This document shows positions 18,042 through 28,464 of a stretch of DNA of 64,000 bases, piece by piece. The stretch covers positions 1-64,000 of the forward strand of contig NZ_SIRS01000003.1 in assembly GCF_004310335.1 (NCBI RefSeq), given 5' to 3'. The translations under genes and the position numbers were made by a program. The stretch comes from Hyunsoonleella pacifica (lineage in GTDB: Bacteria; Bacteroidota; Bacteroidia; Flavobacteriales; Flavobacteriaceae). Position 1 is the stretch's first letter, and each line of letters begins with the position of its first letter. The notes beneath the pieces are model-generated. The model saw nothing but the letters and a program-made list of their open reading frames with translations, had not been told where the DNA came from and did no database searches.

Positions 18042-19313
18042 ATGAAAAAAATATTGAAACTAAGTTTAGTCCTTTTACTAAGTATTGGTATTAACAAATC
18101 TTATGGGCAGTATCAAGTAAAAAAGGATTCTTTATTGGTTTTAAAAAACGGGTTTATTATAAACCTAACTCCTAAAGGAGGTTTCATTAAAAGAGGAACC
18201 ATTGTTATTGAAAAAGATAACATTAAAGAAGTAAACTACCTAAATAATGGAAAAACCTATGCCAATGCTAAAGTTATAGACCTCAACGGAAAGTATATTT
18301 TACCAGGTTTAATAGATACGCATGTACACTTAGCTACAGTTCCAAAAAAAGGCAGAAACGAGAACAATGCTTTTATGGAAAAGCAATTAAATAAAATGCT
18401 TTATTCTGGAATAACCACGGTACGTGATATGGCAGGAAATGCAATTATTCTTTCAGATTATGCCAGAGCAAGCAATTTAAATCAAATTCCTGCGCCTTCA
18501 ATTTTTTATGCCTCGCAATTTGCAGGACCAAAGTATTTTAATGAGATACGAAGTTATTCAACTAATACTAGAAGCAAAAAAGACAGGCCTTGGGCGCAAA
18601 GCATAACAGATTCAACAAACATGCCTTTGGCAATAGCTAGAGCAAAGGGAGCTGGTGTTACGGGTATTAAAATTTATGCAAACTTAAAACCTTCATTAGT
18701 TACAAAAATAGTTAAAGAAGCAAAAAAACAGGGGCTTCAATCTTGGAGTCATGCCGCAGTATTTCCAGCCTCTCCATTACAAATTGCAACAGCAAAAGTA
18801 AATACCATGTCTCATGCTTGGGATATGATGTATGGGCTTAATACTACAGGTACTATAACTCGAAAAGATTTAGCCAAAGACATTAACTTTAATAAGCTAG
18901 ATAGTTTATTATACATCATGAAGGACAACAATATTATACTTGATGCGACTAACTATATAGCAGAAAACAACAGTATGCACAATGGTGTAAACATTACAAA
19001 ACGAGCACATAAACTAGGAGTTAAAGTAAGTGTAGGAACCGATTGGCCCTATTTATACGAGCCAGAAATCCCTTTTTATAAAGAATTAAGATTACTTATT
19101 GACAAGTGTGACTTTACCTATACTGAAGCGATATACAGCGCCACAAAAATAGGAGCCGAAAGTATTGGATTAACAGATAGAGGCGTTATAGAAAATGGGA
19201 AAAAAGCAGATGTCATTGTCCTTAATAAAAATCCTATAAATAATATAGAAAACTTAAAAGACCTACATCTTACCATTAAATCTGGAATCATTTATAAAAA
19301 AGAAACACCATGA
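18042..19313 (+). CDS. Exported amidohydrolase-family metal-dependent hydrolase
   Basis: A 423-residue member of the imidazolonepropionase/dipeptidase-like branch of amidohydrolases, with a signal peptide (1-22, cut after NKSYGQ), so it acts in the periplasm or outside. The metal site is visible: HxH at His94/His96 (GLIDTHVHLATV), a probable carboxylated Lys in GIKIYANLK, later His in WSHAAVF and MSHAWD, and the catalytic Asp in SVGTDWPYLY. The reaction is probably cleavage of a cyclic amide, peptide-like amide or related bond. Its stop overlaps the start of the next gene by 4 bases (ATGA), so it is co-translated with the first TlpA-like lipoprotein. Substrate not assignable. Confidence 0.88.
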   Translation: MKKILKLSLVLLLSIGINKSYGQYQVKKDSLLVLKNGFIINLTPKGGFIKRGTIVIEKDNIKEVNYLNNGKTYANAKVIDLNGKYILPGLIDTHVHLATVPKKGRNENNAFMEKQLNKMLYSGITTVRDMAGNAIILSDYARASNLNQIPAPSIFYASQFAGPKYFNEIRSYSTNTRSKKDRPWAQSITDSTNMPLAIARAKGAGVTGIKIYANLKPSLVTKIVKEAKKQGLQSWSHAAVFPASPLQIATAKVNTMSHAWDMMYGLNTTGTITRKDLAKDINFNKLDSLLYIMKDNNIILDATNYIAENNSMHNGVNITKRAHKLGVKVSVGTDWPYLYEPEIPFYKELRLLIDKCDFTYTEAIYSATKIGAESIGLTDRGVIENGKKADVIVLNKNPINNIENLKDLHLTIKSGIIYKKETP

Positions 19314-20401
19314 AAACACTAAATGCTTCACTGCTTATACTATTTTTATTTGCTAGCTGTAAACCGTCTATAAAACCTAATTTTATTGGCAAAATAACCG
19401 ATAATGATAACGTACAGCAAATAAAACTAATTGATCTAGAAAACGGTTATACCATTTTAGATTCAACTAACGTAGTAAACCAAACCTTTAGTTTTAATCT
19501 TTCCTTTAAACACAAAAAGCTTTTAAAACTTAGAACGAATGATCGTAAGGTGTCCAGACCCTTATTTTTTTATGAACCTGGATTAAATTACACCTTTCAT
19601 ATTGAAAACAAAGAAGCTTTAATTCAAGCACCAGAAAACTCATTGCAATATGAATATAATGGGTTATTAAGAAAACTTAATCCGCTAAATGAAAAATTAA
19701 GTAAAGTATCACGAGACACAACACTAACCAAAGCACAGCTTAATACACTATCGACCAAATATTTTACAGAGCAATTAGTCATTAAAAAAAATTATATACA
19801 AACCCATCCCGAATCTTACATATCACTTTACTTACTGAAAGATTTAGTCAGGCTTGGTCCAATTTTAAGTTATCATGAACTAAAAGACTTTTTTAATATT
19901 GTAAACATTGATGCACACAAAGGAAGTCCTATGCTAGATTTTATTAGCGATAAACTAAAAACCATAGAAGCAAACAGAATAATAGGTAAAACTGCGCCTG
20001 CATTTTCGCTAAAAAGCCCAAACGGAAAAGTGTACACTCTCGAAGATTTTAAAGAAGGGTATACACTTATAGACTTTTGGGCAAGTTGGTGCACTCCATG
20101 TAGAGTTGCCAATAAAAAAATTATTCCTTTGTATGAAAAATATAAAGATAAAGGCTTCAATATTATTTCAATATCCTTTGATGACAATAAAGAAAAATGG
20201 GTAAAAGCCATAGAGGAAGATAAAATTCCTTGGGTACAAGTATCAGATTTAAAAGGGTTTAAAAATTCTGAAATTAGAAACCTTTATAAAGTAAAGCAAT
20301 TGCCTACAACCTATGTTTTAGATCCTGAAGGTAAGGTTGTTGATCAACATTTAAAGCACCATGAACTGGAAAATCTTCTTGAAACTATTTATCAAAACTA
20401 A
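19310..20401 (+). CDS. TlpA-family thiol-disulfide oxidoreductase lipoprotein (first copy)
   Basis: A 363-residue envelope thioredoxin. The lipobox is LFLFASC (Cys17). Residues 20-220 form a DUF4369-like or linker region, and a C-terminal AhpC/TSA-thioredoxin domain starts near 225 (GKTAPAFSLKSPNGK). The active site WASWCTPC has Cys261/Cys264, and the cis-proline loop is KQLPTTYVLDPEG. It overlaps the amidohydrolase gene by 4 bases and is followed 27 bases later by a second protein of the same type. Such proteins reduce disulfides in periplasmic substrates. The nearby DsbD-like gene could supply electrons. The active-site dipeptide TP differs from the GP of the second copy, suggesting different redox potentials. 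Confidence 0.92.
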   Translation: MKTLNASLLILFLFASCKPSIKPNFIGKITDNDNVQQIKLIDLENGYTILDSTNVVNQTFSFNLSFKHKKLLKLRTNDRKVSRPLFFYEPGLNYTFHIENKEALIQAPENSLQYEYNGLLRKLNPLNEKLSKVSRDTTLTKAQLNTLSTKYFTEQLVIKKNYIQTHPESYISLYLLKDLVRLGPILSYHELKDFFNIVNIDAHKGSPMLDFISDKLKTIEANRIIGKTAPAFSLKSPNGKVYTLEDFKEGYTLIDFWASWCTPCRVANKKIIPLYEKYKDKGFNIISISFDDNKEKWVKAIEEDKIPWVQVSDLKGFKNSEIRNLYKVKQLPTTYVLDPEGKVVDQHLKHHELENLLETIYQN

Positions 20402-20428
20402 TTTTTCTCTCTTTTAAAATTCACAACA

Positions 20429-21592
20429 ATGAAAAAAATATCAAACTTAATATACGTCTTAACTTTTATTGCAATTACCATAGTGTCCTGTACCAGTTCA
20501 AAAGAACAAAACAAATCTTTAATACAAGGAACAATTAAGGGGTTGGGAAATAATTCTATTGTTTTAATGGACGCTAAATACCAGCCATTAGATACTGTTC
20601 AGGCAAGTAACGACACCTTTGTGTTTGAACATGAATTAGACATAAGTAACCCTAAAATGCAAGGTCTTTTTATACCCCAGTTATCAAATAAAAAAGACCG
20701 TGGTAGGAGAGTGAATAAGACTTACTTCTTTGTAGACAGCAAAACGATTAACGTTACAGCATCGATTGTTAACGAAAACTTAGAAAACATAGAAGTTACT
20801 GGGTCTCCAACCACAAAAGAATACAAGGACTTGGAAGCTAATTTCCCAGCCAGTATAGAAATAGAAAAATATTCAAAACCATATAGCGACGCATTTCATC
20901 TTTACAACTACGTAGAGAAAAGTGAAGAGCATTTAAAAACATTGGAATATTATACTAATATAATAGATTCATTACTTACGGAAAAAGGGAAAAATATAAT
21001 AGATGCTATTGAATACAACAAAGAAAGTATCGCCCTTTCCTATATTGTTTATCAAAATTATGGAACTAAACCTGCTCCATTTATTAAAGACTTGTTAAAT
21101 AAGTTTTCTCCAAATATTGAAGACTCCTACTATATTTCGCTTTTAAAGGAGCAAGTGAAATTAAAAGAAGAATCTTCTGTTGGTGCTATGGCGCCTGATT
21201 TTGCACTGGTTGATGATACAAACAAAATTGTAAAACTTTCCGACTTTAAAGGATCTTATGTTCTTATTGATTTTTGGGCCAGTTGGTGTGGCCCATGCAG
21301 ACGGGAAATCCCTCATTTAAAAAAGGCTTACAATACATTTAAAGATAAAGGGTTTCAAGTAGTTTCTGTTTCTATTGACAGTAAAAAAGAAGCTTGGGAA
21401 AAAGCTTTGAAAAAAGAACAATTGCCTTATGTAAAATTATGGGATGAAAAAAAGGAAACCATGCAATTATACCAATATCGAGGGATCCCATATATTGTTT
21501 TAGTTTCTCCAGAGGGAAAAATACTGAAGATAAAAGAAGGCTTAAGAGGAGATGCTTTAGAAGAAACTTTGAAAAACATTTTTTTAAATTAA
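20429..21592 (+). CDS. TlpA-family thiol-disulfide oxidoreductase lipoprotein with DUF4369-like domain (second copy)
   Basis: A 387-residue lipoprotein (lipobox AITIVSC, Cys21). An N-terminal beta-rich DUF4369-like region (about 30-130: LIQGTIKGLGNNSIVLMDAK, PLDTVQASNDTFVFEH) is followed by a helical linker and a C-terminal thioredoxin fold. The active site is WASWCGPC (Cys287/Cys290) and the cis-Pro loop is YRGIPYIVLVSPEG. It belongs to the same unit as the preceding TlpA-like gene. Together with the M16 peptidase downstream, the set looks like a periplasmic system for unfolding and digesting disulfide-containing peptides; that is inference from context. Confidence 0.92.
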   Translation: MKKISNLIYVLTFIAITIVSCTSSKEQNKSLIQGTIKGLGNNSIVLMDAKYQPLDTVQASNDTFVFEHELDISNPKMQGLFIPQLSNKKDRGRRVNKTYFFVDSKTINVTASIVNENLENIEVTGSPTTKEYKDLEANFPASIEIEKYSKPYSDAFHLYNYVEKSEEHLKTLEYYTNIIDSLLTEKGKNIIDAIEYNKESIALSYIVYQNYGTKPAPFIKDLLNKFSPNIEDSYYISLLKEQVKLKEESSVGAMAPDFALVDDTNKIVKLSDFKGSYVLIDFWASWCGPCRREIPHLKKAYNTFKDKGFQVVSVSIDSKKEAWEKALKKEQLPYVKLWDEKKETMQLYQYRGIPYIVLVSPEGKILKIKEGLRGDALEETLKNIFLN

Positions 21593-21923
21593 AAGTGATT
21601 TCTAAAAAAACCTAAGGCAAAGAAAAGGCCCTGCGAACCCACAATTGACTTAAGCAATGACCTGCTTTTATTAATACCTTGATTAAAACATATTAAACAA
21701 ACTATTGCGTAAAAAATGCTCAAGAGCATATTTCACACAAGCAATTGATAAACAGCATATTTATAGAGTTTCAGATTTAAAAATTTAATCCTACGAATTT
21801 CTAAAATTACCTCTGCTTATAAAACCAGAGAAGCCCGTTTTAGCCTACATATTTTTTTAACATTTTATTAGCAAGGGGGAAATGAAATTTGCTCGACATA
21901 CCTTAAACACAAAGAAAGAATAA
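21593..21923. other. Non-coding spacer of 331 bases before the M16 peptidase
   Basis: The stretch is AT-rich and holds no open frame worth calling, no tRNA and no clear terminator. A short potential stem (CTCTG / CAGAG around 21808-21829) has no T-run. It presumably contains the promoter of the M16 peptidase gene, but no exact TAnnTTTG box was found. Confidence 0.5.
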
Positions 21924-24722
21924 ATGAAAAATATAATAAGTCTAGTTAGTGTATTACTATTTTTAAACCTTAATGCACAAAATTTAAACACACCTCTTCC
22001 ACTTGATGATAGTATCAAAAAAGGTGTTCTACCTAACGGAATAACCTATTACTTGCATAGTACAGATGTTGTTGAAGATGTAGCCAGTTACTACATCATT
22101 CAAAATGTAGGATCCATACTTGAAGATGATAACCAACAGGGGTTAGCTCACTTTTTAGAACACATGGCATTTAATGGAACTAAGCATTTTCCGGGTAAAG
22201 GCATCTTTGATACTTTAGGAAAAGAAGGGATTGTATTTGGTAAGGATATCAATGCCTATACAAGTTTTGATGAAACAGTTTACAATATAGATAATATACC
22301 AACAACACCTGAGCTTATACATACAGGGTTGCAAATCCTCCACGATTGGTCAAATTATTTATTATTAACCGAAGAAGAAATTGACGCAGAAAGAGGCGTA
22401 ATTAAAGAAGAATGGCGTACAAGACAAAATGGTGGAATGCGGATTATGCAACAAACTATTGGGACGGCCTATGGAAATTCCAAATACGCTAATCGACTTC
22501 CAATTGGTAAAATGGAGATTGTTGAAAATTTTGAATATAAGGCACTAAGAGACTTCTATCATGATTGGTACAGAACCGATTTACAAGCTATAGCCATTAT
22601 TGGTGATTTTGATGTAAGTGAAATGGAGGCTAAAATAAAAGAAAAGTTTTCTTCCATTCCTGCGGTAAAAAATGCGCCAGAGCGCTATGTTGTTAAAATT
22701 GAAGACAATGATAAGTTAGATTATGCTATCGCTATGGATAAAGAAGTTTCAACAGCTAACATCCAGTTTAGTATAAGACATAAAAAAAATACTGATAAAA
22801 GCACAGCCTCATACTTAAGAAATGCACTGGTAAATGGATTTATTTTTAACATTTTAAAAGAACGCTTTAGTAAAATATCACAAGAACCAGATGCGCCATT
22901 TGTAAATGTATCTGCACGTTATGCTAATCTGTCCAGAGCACATAAAACATTTAGTGTGAATGTTATACCCAAAGAAAACAAACAGCAAGAGGCGTTTAAA
23001 CTAGCTATGACTGAAATTAATAGAGCTGTAAAATTTGGATTTACTAAATCGGAAATTAATAGAGCTGTTATAAAGTATAAAAGCTTATATGAAAATCAAA
23101 TTGCAAGGTTGAGTGATAGATCTCACAGAAAAATTATAAACTTAATTAAAGCAAATTATTTAGAAAATGTCCCTTTAACAGATTTAGCAAAAAAATATGA
23201 AATTGCTAAACCTATTCTTAACAATATAACACAAGATGACTTACTAAAACAAATGCAGGAGCTTTACACTCCCAACAACAGAAGTGTTATTGTTACTGGT
23301 GTAGAGGGCAAAAACAATTTATCTGAAACTGAAGCAGTTCAAATTATTGATGCCATTGAGAATGATGAGTCATTACAGCCATATAAAGAGGAAGCAGAGG
23401 TAAAACCTCTAATGTCTAGGGTTAAAATTAAACCAGGTAAAATTAAGTCTACAAAGAAAAATAAGGCACTTGGTTTTACAACCTTCACTCTAAGTAATGG
23501 TATTCGCGTGCATTATCAATTTGTTGATAAAGACAAAAACAAGGTGTTATTAAGTGGACACAGTTATGGCGGTACGTCATTATTAGCCATAGACGATTTA
23601 CCCTCAGCAAGTGTGATAAGCAATGTAATGCCGATGTTTGGATTGGGTGAGTTTTCAGCAACAGAACTTCCTAAGGTTTTAGCAGGCAAAACAGCTATGG
23701 TAAAGTTCTTTTTAGGTGACATTACAGAATCTATTTATGGTTCTTCTACAACTAAAGATGTAGAAACTATGCTTCAATTATTAAATCTTCGCTTTACCAA
23801 ACCACGCTTTGATGAATCTGCTTATAAAGTGTTTTTACAACAATTGGATACTTATTTGACATATAAAAGTCAAGATTTAAAATCTAAAATGAAAGACAGT
23901 TTAAACATGACATTATACGGTAATAATAATCCATACAAAAGAGTGTTTAATCAAGATTACGTTGATGATATCAGTTTTGAAAAAATTAAAGAAATATACA
24001 CTACTAGATATGCAGATGCTTCAGATTTTCAATTCTTTATTGTTGGGGATACAGAAGAAGGTGTTCTTAAACGTTTATTAGAGCAATATGTTGCCAGTAT
24101 TCCAACAACTAATTCAAAACCTGAAAATTATAAGGACAACTCAGCAGAATGGTTAAATCCAAGCATTGATAAAGACATTTATTTACCTATGGAAGATTTA
24201 AAAACTTCTGTTAGAATTGCTTTTAAAAAAGAAATGCCTTATTCCATTAAAAACTCGATATTAATGAAGGCTTTGGGCAGTATTCTTCAATTAAGGTATC
24301 TGGAGTCTTTAAGGGAGGAAGAAGGCGGTACTTATGTAGCAAGTGCAAGGGGCTTTTTGGTTAAAGAACCAAAACCACTAGCTTTTCTCTCAGTTAGCTT
24401 TGATTGTAACCCAGATTTAGCCGAAAAACTAATCAGCATTGTTCATAAGGAGATTGAAACCATTAAAACTGGCGATATAAAGCAAGAGGATTTAGACAAA
24501 ACATTGGCCAGCTTAATAAAAGAAAGAGAAGAAAGTAAAAGCTCTAACCAATATGAAATGTCTGCAATGAAGACGTTCATTATAGACGGCTATAATCAAA
24601 ACGCTCCAGAAAATTTCGAGAACACTGTTAAAGCTATAACAATAGAAGATATTCAAAGTATAACAAAGGATTTGTTGGAAGACAGTAAATCTTATGAAGT
24701 AGTTTTTAAACCTGAAATATAA
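21924..24722 (+). CDS. M16-family (pitrilysin/insulinase-type) zinc peptidase, two-module
   Basis: A 932-residue exported peptidase. The signal peptide ends near LNLNAQ (residue 19). The N-terminal catalytic module carries the inverted zinc motif HFLEH (His76, Glu79, His80), and the third ligand lies in the following helix around AERGVIKEEWR. The C-terminal half (from about 525) is the second M16 module, which lacks HxxEH but keeps the RYLESLREEEGGTYV segment typical of the substrate-binding half. The single-chain, clam-shell form degrades oligopeptides and small proteins, here in the periplasm. It sits between the TlpA pair and a DsbD-like gene and ends with its own terminator. Confidence 0.94.
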   Translation: MKNIISLVSVLLFLNLNAQNLNTPLPLDDSIKKGVLPNGITYYLHSTDVVEDVASYYIIQNVGSILEDDNQQGLAHFLEHMAFNGTKHFPGKGIFDTLGKEGIVFGKDINAYTSFDETVYNIDNIPTTPELIHTGLQILHDWSNYLLLTEEEIDAERGVIKEEWRTRQNGGMRIMQQTIGTAYGNSKYANRLPIGKMEIVENFEYKALRDFYHDWYRTDLQAIAIIGDFDVSEMEAKIKEKFSSIPAVKNAPERYVVKIEDNDKLDYAIAMDKEVSTANIQFSIRHKKNTDKSTASYLRNALVNGFIFNILKERFSKISQEPDAPFVNVSARYANLSRAHKTFSVNVIPKENKQQEAFKLAMTEINRAVKFGFTKSEINRAVIKYKSLYENQIARLSDRSHRKIINLIKANYLENVPLTDLAKKYEIAKPILNNITQDDLLKQMQELYTPNNRSVIVTGVEGKNNLSETEAVQIIDAIENDESLQPYKEEAEVKPLMSRVKIKPGKIKSTKKNKALGFTTFTLSNGIRVHYQFVDKDKNKVLLSGHSYGGTSLLAIDDLPSASVISNVMPMFGLGEFSATELPKVLAGKTAMVKFFLGDITESIYGSSTTKDVETMLQLLNLRFTKPRFDESAYKVFLQQLDTYLTYKSQDLKSKMKDSLNMTLYGNNNPYKRVFNQDYVDDISFEKIKEIYTTRYADASDFQFFIVGDTEEGVLKRLLEQYVASIPTTNSKPENYKDNSAEWLNPSIDKDIYLPMEDLKTSVRIAFKKEMPYSIKNSILMKALGSILQLRYLESLREEEGGTYVASARGFLVKEPKPLAFLSVSFDCNPDLAEKLISIVHKEIETIKTGDIKQEDLDKTLASLIKEREESKSSNQYEMSAMKTFIIDGYNQNAPENFENTVKAITIEDIQSITKDLLEDSKSYEVVFKPEI

Positions 24723-24794
24723 AAACAGTAATTAGTAGCATCTTTCTTATAATTATTTGAGTTAGTCAGTCAATTTTTGATTTAGGAAAGAGCG

Positions 24795-24824
24795 AAAGGG
24801 CTGGTTTCAATCAGCCCTTTTTTA
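24795..24824 (+). terminator. Rho-independent terminator after the M16 peptidase
   Basis: Stem AAAGGGCTG / CAGCCCTTT with an 8-base loop is followed by a T-run. It lies 72 bases after the stop and 15 bases before the next ATG. Confidence 0.85.
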
Positions 24825-24839
24825 ATCAACCATAAAACT

Positions 24840-26819
24840 ATGAAATGTTTTTTATCATTAATAATTTTACTCGTAAATACTATAACGTATTCTCAAATCT
24901 ATGAACCCGTAAAATGGACTACTAAAGTAGAAAAAGTATCAGATACAGAATATAAATTAATTAGTAAAGCTAGTATACAAAATGGATGGCATTTATATTC
25001 TCAAAATGTTCCAGAAGACGGTCCAATTCCAACTACATTCACTTATAATAACGCTGAAGCAAGTTTTACTCTAGTTGGGGATACAAAAGAAGAAGAAGGA
25101 CATACCGTTAATGACCCCGTCTTTGAAATGGAAATAACGTTTTTTGAAAAAACAGCAACATTTGAACAATTAATAAAAGTTACAAGAGATGTTAGTCCCA
25201 TAAAGGGCTTTGTGGAGTTTATGGTATGTGATGATACGAGATGCCTACCACCAACCGAGGTAGACTTGGTATTTAACATTTTAGATAAGTCTAAACAAGG
25301 TAATGCAGTAGTAGATTCATCAGAAATACAACCGAATAATGATAGTGAATCATCTTCCAAACCAAAGAAATCTGAGGAGGGGTTATGGACTATATTTTTT
25401 ATAGCGTTTTTTTCTGGCTTTCTCGCCTTGTTAACACCGTGTGTGTTTCCTTTGATTCCTATGACCGTAAGTTTCTTTATCAAACAAAGTAAGAACAAAT
25501 CTACTGGAATTAAGAACGCCGTTATATATGGTGTCTCGATAATAATAATTTATGTGGTATTAGGAACATTGGTAAGCTTGGTTTTTGGTCCAGATGCTTT
25601 AAATGCCTTTTCTACCAATGTTTGGTTTAATGTCGCTTTTTTCCTTTTATTGCTTGTTTTTGCAGCTTCATTTTTAGGAGCATTTGAACTGGTACTGCCT
25701 TATTCATGGGCAAACAAAGTAGACAAACAGGCCGACCGAGGAGGGCTTATAGGCATATTTTTTATGGCCCTGGCACTAGCCATAGTCTCTTTTTCATGTA
25801 CGGGGCCAATAGTAGGTACTTTATTAGTTAAAGCAGCTGGAGGGAGCCAAGTAGGACCAATTGTTGGTATGCTTGGTTTTTCTTTGGCAATTGCCTTGCC
25901 ATTTGCATTATTTGCAGCCTTTCCGGGCTGGTTAAATTCATTGCCTAAATCTGGTGGCTGGTTGAATACTGTAAAGGTTGTTTTAGGGTTTTTAGAATTG
26001 GCTCTCGCTTTCAAATTTTTATCAAATGCTGATTTGGTACTACAATTACATTGGTTGGAACGTGAGGTATTTATCGCTATATGGATAGCTATATTTGGAG
26101 CGCTAGCCTTTTATCTTTTTGGGAAGATACAATTGCCACATGATTCGCCAATAACCCATATTTCGGTAGGGCGACTAAGTTTAGGTTTGGTGGTATTATC
26201 ATTTACAATTTACATGATTCCTGGATTATGGGGTGCGCCATTAAACTTAATAAGCGCTTTGCCACCACCGCAGCATTATAGCGAGTCTCCGTACGGTGTT
26301 GGATATACACAATTAGGTTTTGGAAATGTAACTAGCGAAAATCATGATAAGGTGCCTGAAGGTGCACACTTGATGCCTCCTCATAACATTCTTGCTTTTA
26401 ATGATTATCATAAAGGGCTTGCATACGCTAAAAAGGTTGGCAAACCCATCATGATTGATTTTACTGGGCATGCGTGTGTAAATTGTCGAAAGATGGAACA
26501 AAACGTATGGGTAAAACCGAAGGTTTTGGATATTCTTAAAAATGACGTAGTTCTTATATCGCTATATCTCGATGACAAACGTAAACTTGAAGATGATGAA
26601 GTAGTAGATTCAAAACTAAAACCAGGTAAAAAACTAAAATATATAGGGCAAAAATGGAGTGAGTTACAAACCATTAATTATAAAACCAACTCACAGCCTT
26701 TTTATGTGTTGATGAATCACAATGAAGAAAATTTAATTGAACCCGTAGCATATACCCCAGATGTTGAAGAGTATTATGAATGGTTAATTGAAGGAACCTC
26801 AAACTTTAAAAATAAGTAG
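24840..26819 (+). CDS. dsbD: DsbD-like thiol:disulfide interchange protein (transmembrane electron importer)
   Basis: A 659-residue protein with the three DsbD modules. It has a signal peptide (about 1-19) and an N-terminal periplasmic alpha-like domain (about 20-150, with [11 protein letters not shown]). An eight-segment CcdA-like membrane domain (about 180-460) carries the redox cysteines Cys201 ([14 protein letters not shown]) and Cys320 ([12 protein letters not shown]). The C-terminal thioredoxin-like gamma domain has the motif CVNC at Cys546/Cys549. It moves electrons from cytoplasmic thioredoxin to periplasmic acceptors. The two TlpA-like lipoproteins 4 kb upstream are plausible acceptors. 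It stands as its own unit between two terminators. Confidence 0.93.
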   Translation: MKCFLSLIILLVNTITYSQIYEPVKWTTKVEKVSDTEYKLISKASIQNGWHLYSQNVPEDGPIPTTFTYNNAEASFTLVGDTKEEEGHTVNDPVFEMEITFFEKTATFEQLIKVTRDVSPIKGFVEFMVCDDTRCLPPTEVDLVFNILDKSKQGNAVVDSSEIQPNNDSESSSKPKKSEEGLWTIFFIAFFSGFLALLTPCVFPLIPMTVSFFIKQSKNKSTGIKNAVIYGVSIIIIYVVLGTLVSLVFGPDALNAFSTNVWFNVAFFLLLLVFAASFLGAFELVLPYSWANKVDKQADRGGLIGIFFMALALAIVSFSCTGPIVGTLLVKAAGGSQVGPIVGMLGFSLAIALPFALFAAFPGWLNSLPKSGGWLNTVKVVLGFLELALAFKFLSNADLVLQLHWLEREVFIAIWIAIFGALAFYLFGKIQLPHDSPITHISVGRLSLGLVVLSFTIYMIPGLWGAPLNLISALPPPQHYSESPYGVGYTQLGFGNVTSENHDKVPEGAHLMPPHNILAFNDYHKGLAYAKKVGKPIMIDFTGHACVNCRKMEQNVWVKPKVLDILKNDVVLISLYLDDKRKLEDDEVVDSKLKPGKKLKYIGQKWSELQTINYKTNSQPFYVLMNHNEENLIEPVAYTPDVEEYYEWLIEGTSNFKNK

Positions 26820-26851
26820 ATATTATAAACATTTTATTAGTTTTTAGTGTT

Positions 26852-26894
26852 AGAACTGCCCTGAATCTTGGCTTTATTTAGGGTAGTTCTTTTA
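26852..26894 (+). terminator. Terminator after the dsbD-like gene
   Basis: AGAACTGCCCTGAAT pairs with ATTTAGGGTAGTTCT (two G-U pairs) and is followed by TTTTAA on the plus strand. Confidence 0.75.
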
Positions 26895-26931
26895 AAATAA
26901 TAATGACATAATTAGTTGTGCAATACATCAT

Positions 26932-28434
26932 ATGAAACATATATTTGGCAATAAGCAAAAAAAGACATCTAAATTAGAGCGTTTTTTTCAACCATTTAGA
27001 AATAACATTATTGGTATAGATGAAGCATTTGATTCGCCTTACGGCAGAAAAAAGATTATTTATGCAGACTGGACTGCAAGCGGAAGGTTGTATAGACCCA
27101 TTGAAGAAAAAATATCAAATGAAATAGGTCCCTACGTAGCCAATACCCATACCGAGACCTCAACCACAGGAGCGGCTATGACTTTAGCCTATCACGATGC
27201 CAGAAATATTATTAAGAATCATGTCAACGCATCTAAGGACGATGTATTAATTACCGTTGGTACGGGAATGACGGGCGCCATTAATAAATTCCAACGTATT
27301 TTAGGGATTAAACTCAACGAAAATTTAAAAGATTATACTCAAATTCCAGAAGAAAAGAGACCTATTATTTTTGTGTCTCATATGGAACATCATTCTAACC
27401 AAACCTCTTGGTTGGAAACCATTGCAAAAGTGATAGTGATACCTTCAAATAATGATGGGTTGCCCTGTTTAAAAAGTTTAAAGGATTTACTGGAACAACA
27501 TAAAAACATTCCAATAAAAATCGCTGCGGTAACAGGTTGCTCTAACGTAACGGGTATTAAAACCAACTATCATGATATTGCTGAAATAATGCATAAAAAT
27601 AATGGATTATGCTTTGTAGATTTTGCATGTTCTGCCCCATATGTTCATATAAATATGCATCCAGAACATAAAGACCAATATTTAGACGCTATTATATTTT
27701 CTCCACATAAATTTTTAGGAGGTCCAGGAGCATCGGGGGTGCTAATTTTTAATAAAAAACTCTATAATAATTTAGTGCCAGATAACCCTGGCGGTGGTAC
27801 AGTAAGTTACACAAACCCTTGGGGCGACCATGATTACATAGATGATATAGAGACTAGAGAGGATGGGGGAACTCCTGGCTTTTTACAAGCTATTAAAATT
27901 GCATTGTCTATTCAGTTAAAAGAGCAAATGGGTGTAAAGAATATTTTGAATAGAGAGCATGAATTAAACAAGATTATTTTTAAAAGACTATCTAAAATAG
28001 ACAACCTAAAAATTTTAGCTCCAAAACACAAAGACAGGCTAGGGGTATTTTCTTTTTATATTGAAAATGTGCATTATAATTTGGTGGTAAAACTTTTGAA
28101 TGATTGCTTTGGAATTCAGACCCGAGGAGGATGCTCTTGTGCCGGCACTTATGGTCATTATCTCTTAAATGTTGATGAGACTACCTCTAAGGCTATTGAG
28201 CATAAAATCCTAGAAGGATGTTTAGTAGAACGCCCAGGTTGGATTCGTATGTCCATTCATCCTACCATGACAAATGATGAAATAGAGTTTATTTGTGAAG
28301 CTATAAAACAGATTGCAGAAAATATTGAATTATGGCAAAAACCTTATAAATATAATGCCGAAAAAAATGAGTTTGAACATATAAATAACTTAAACACAGA
28401 AAGAAAAATAGTTAAAAGTTGGTTTAAACTTTAG
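26932..28434 (+). CDS. Class V aminotransferase / cysteine desulfurase-like PLP enzyme
   Basis: A 500-residue PLP enzyme of the SufS/CsdA fold. The cofactor Lys260 is in SPHKFLGGPGASG. The His of MEHHSN and the Asp of FVDFACSAPY are in the expected places. Where desulfurases carry the sulfur-accepting Cys there is RGGCSCAGTYGH (Cys401 and Cys403), so a persulfide chemistry is possible. It is about 90 residues longer than housekeeping SufS and has no suf or isc genes nearby. It is followed by a 78-residue ACT-like protein and a PLP decarboxylase, suggesting a small amino-acid pathway. The substrate is unknown; it could be a desulfurase, a lyase or an aminotransferase. Confidence 0.85.
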   Translation: MKHIFGNKQKKTSKLERFFQPFRNNIIGIDEAFDSPYGRKKIIYADWTASGRLYRPIEEKISNEIGPYVANTHTETSTTGAAMTLAYHDARNIIKNHVNASKDDVLITVGTGMTGAINKFQRILGIKLNENLKDYTQIPEEKRPIIFVSHMEHHSNQTSWLETIAKVIVIPSNNDGLPCLKSLKDLLEQHKNIPIKIAAVTGCSNVTGIKTNYHDIAEIMHKNNGLCFVDFACSAPYVHINMHPEHKDQYLDAIIFSPHKFLGGPGASGVLIFNKKLYNNLVPDNPGGGTVSYTNPWGDHDYIDDIETREDGGTPGFLQAIKIALSIQLKEQMGVKNILNREHELNKIIFKRLSKIDNLKILAPKHKDRLGVFSFYIENVHYNLVVKLLNDCFGIQTRGGCSCAGTYGHYLLNVDETTSKAIEHKILEGCLVERPGWIRMSIHPTMTNDEIEFICEAIKQIAENIELWQKPYKYNAEKNEFEHINNLNTERKIVKSWFKL

Positions 28435-28464
28435 TTATTTCCAATAACATAAATTTCATTTCAA

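Noticed and set aside
25043-26014. Long minus-strand open frames inside the dsbD-like gene
   Set aside because: The plus-strand frame carries complete DsbD modules with all redox cysteines; the antisense products show no family features.
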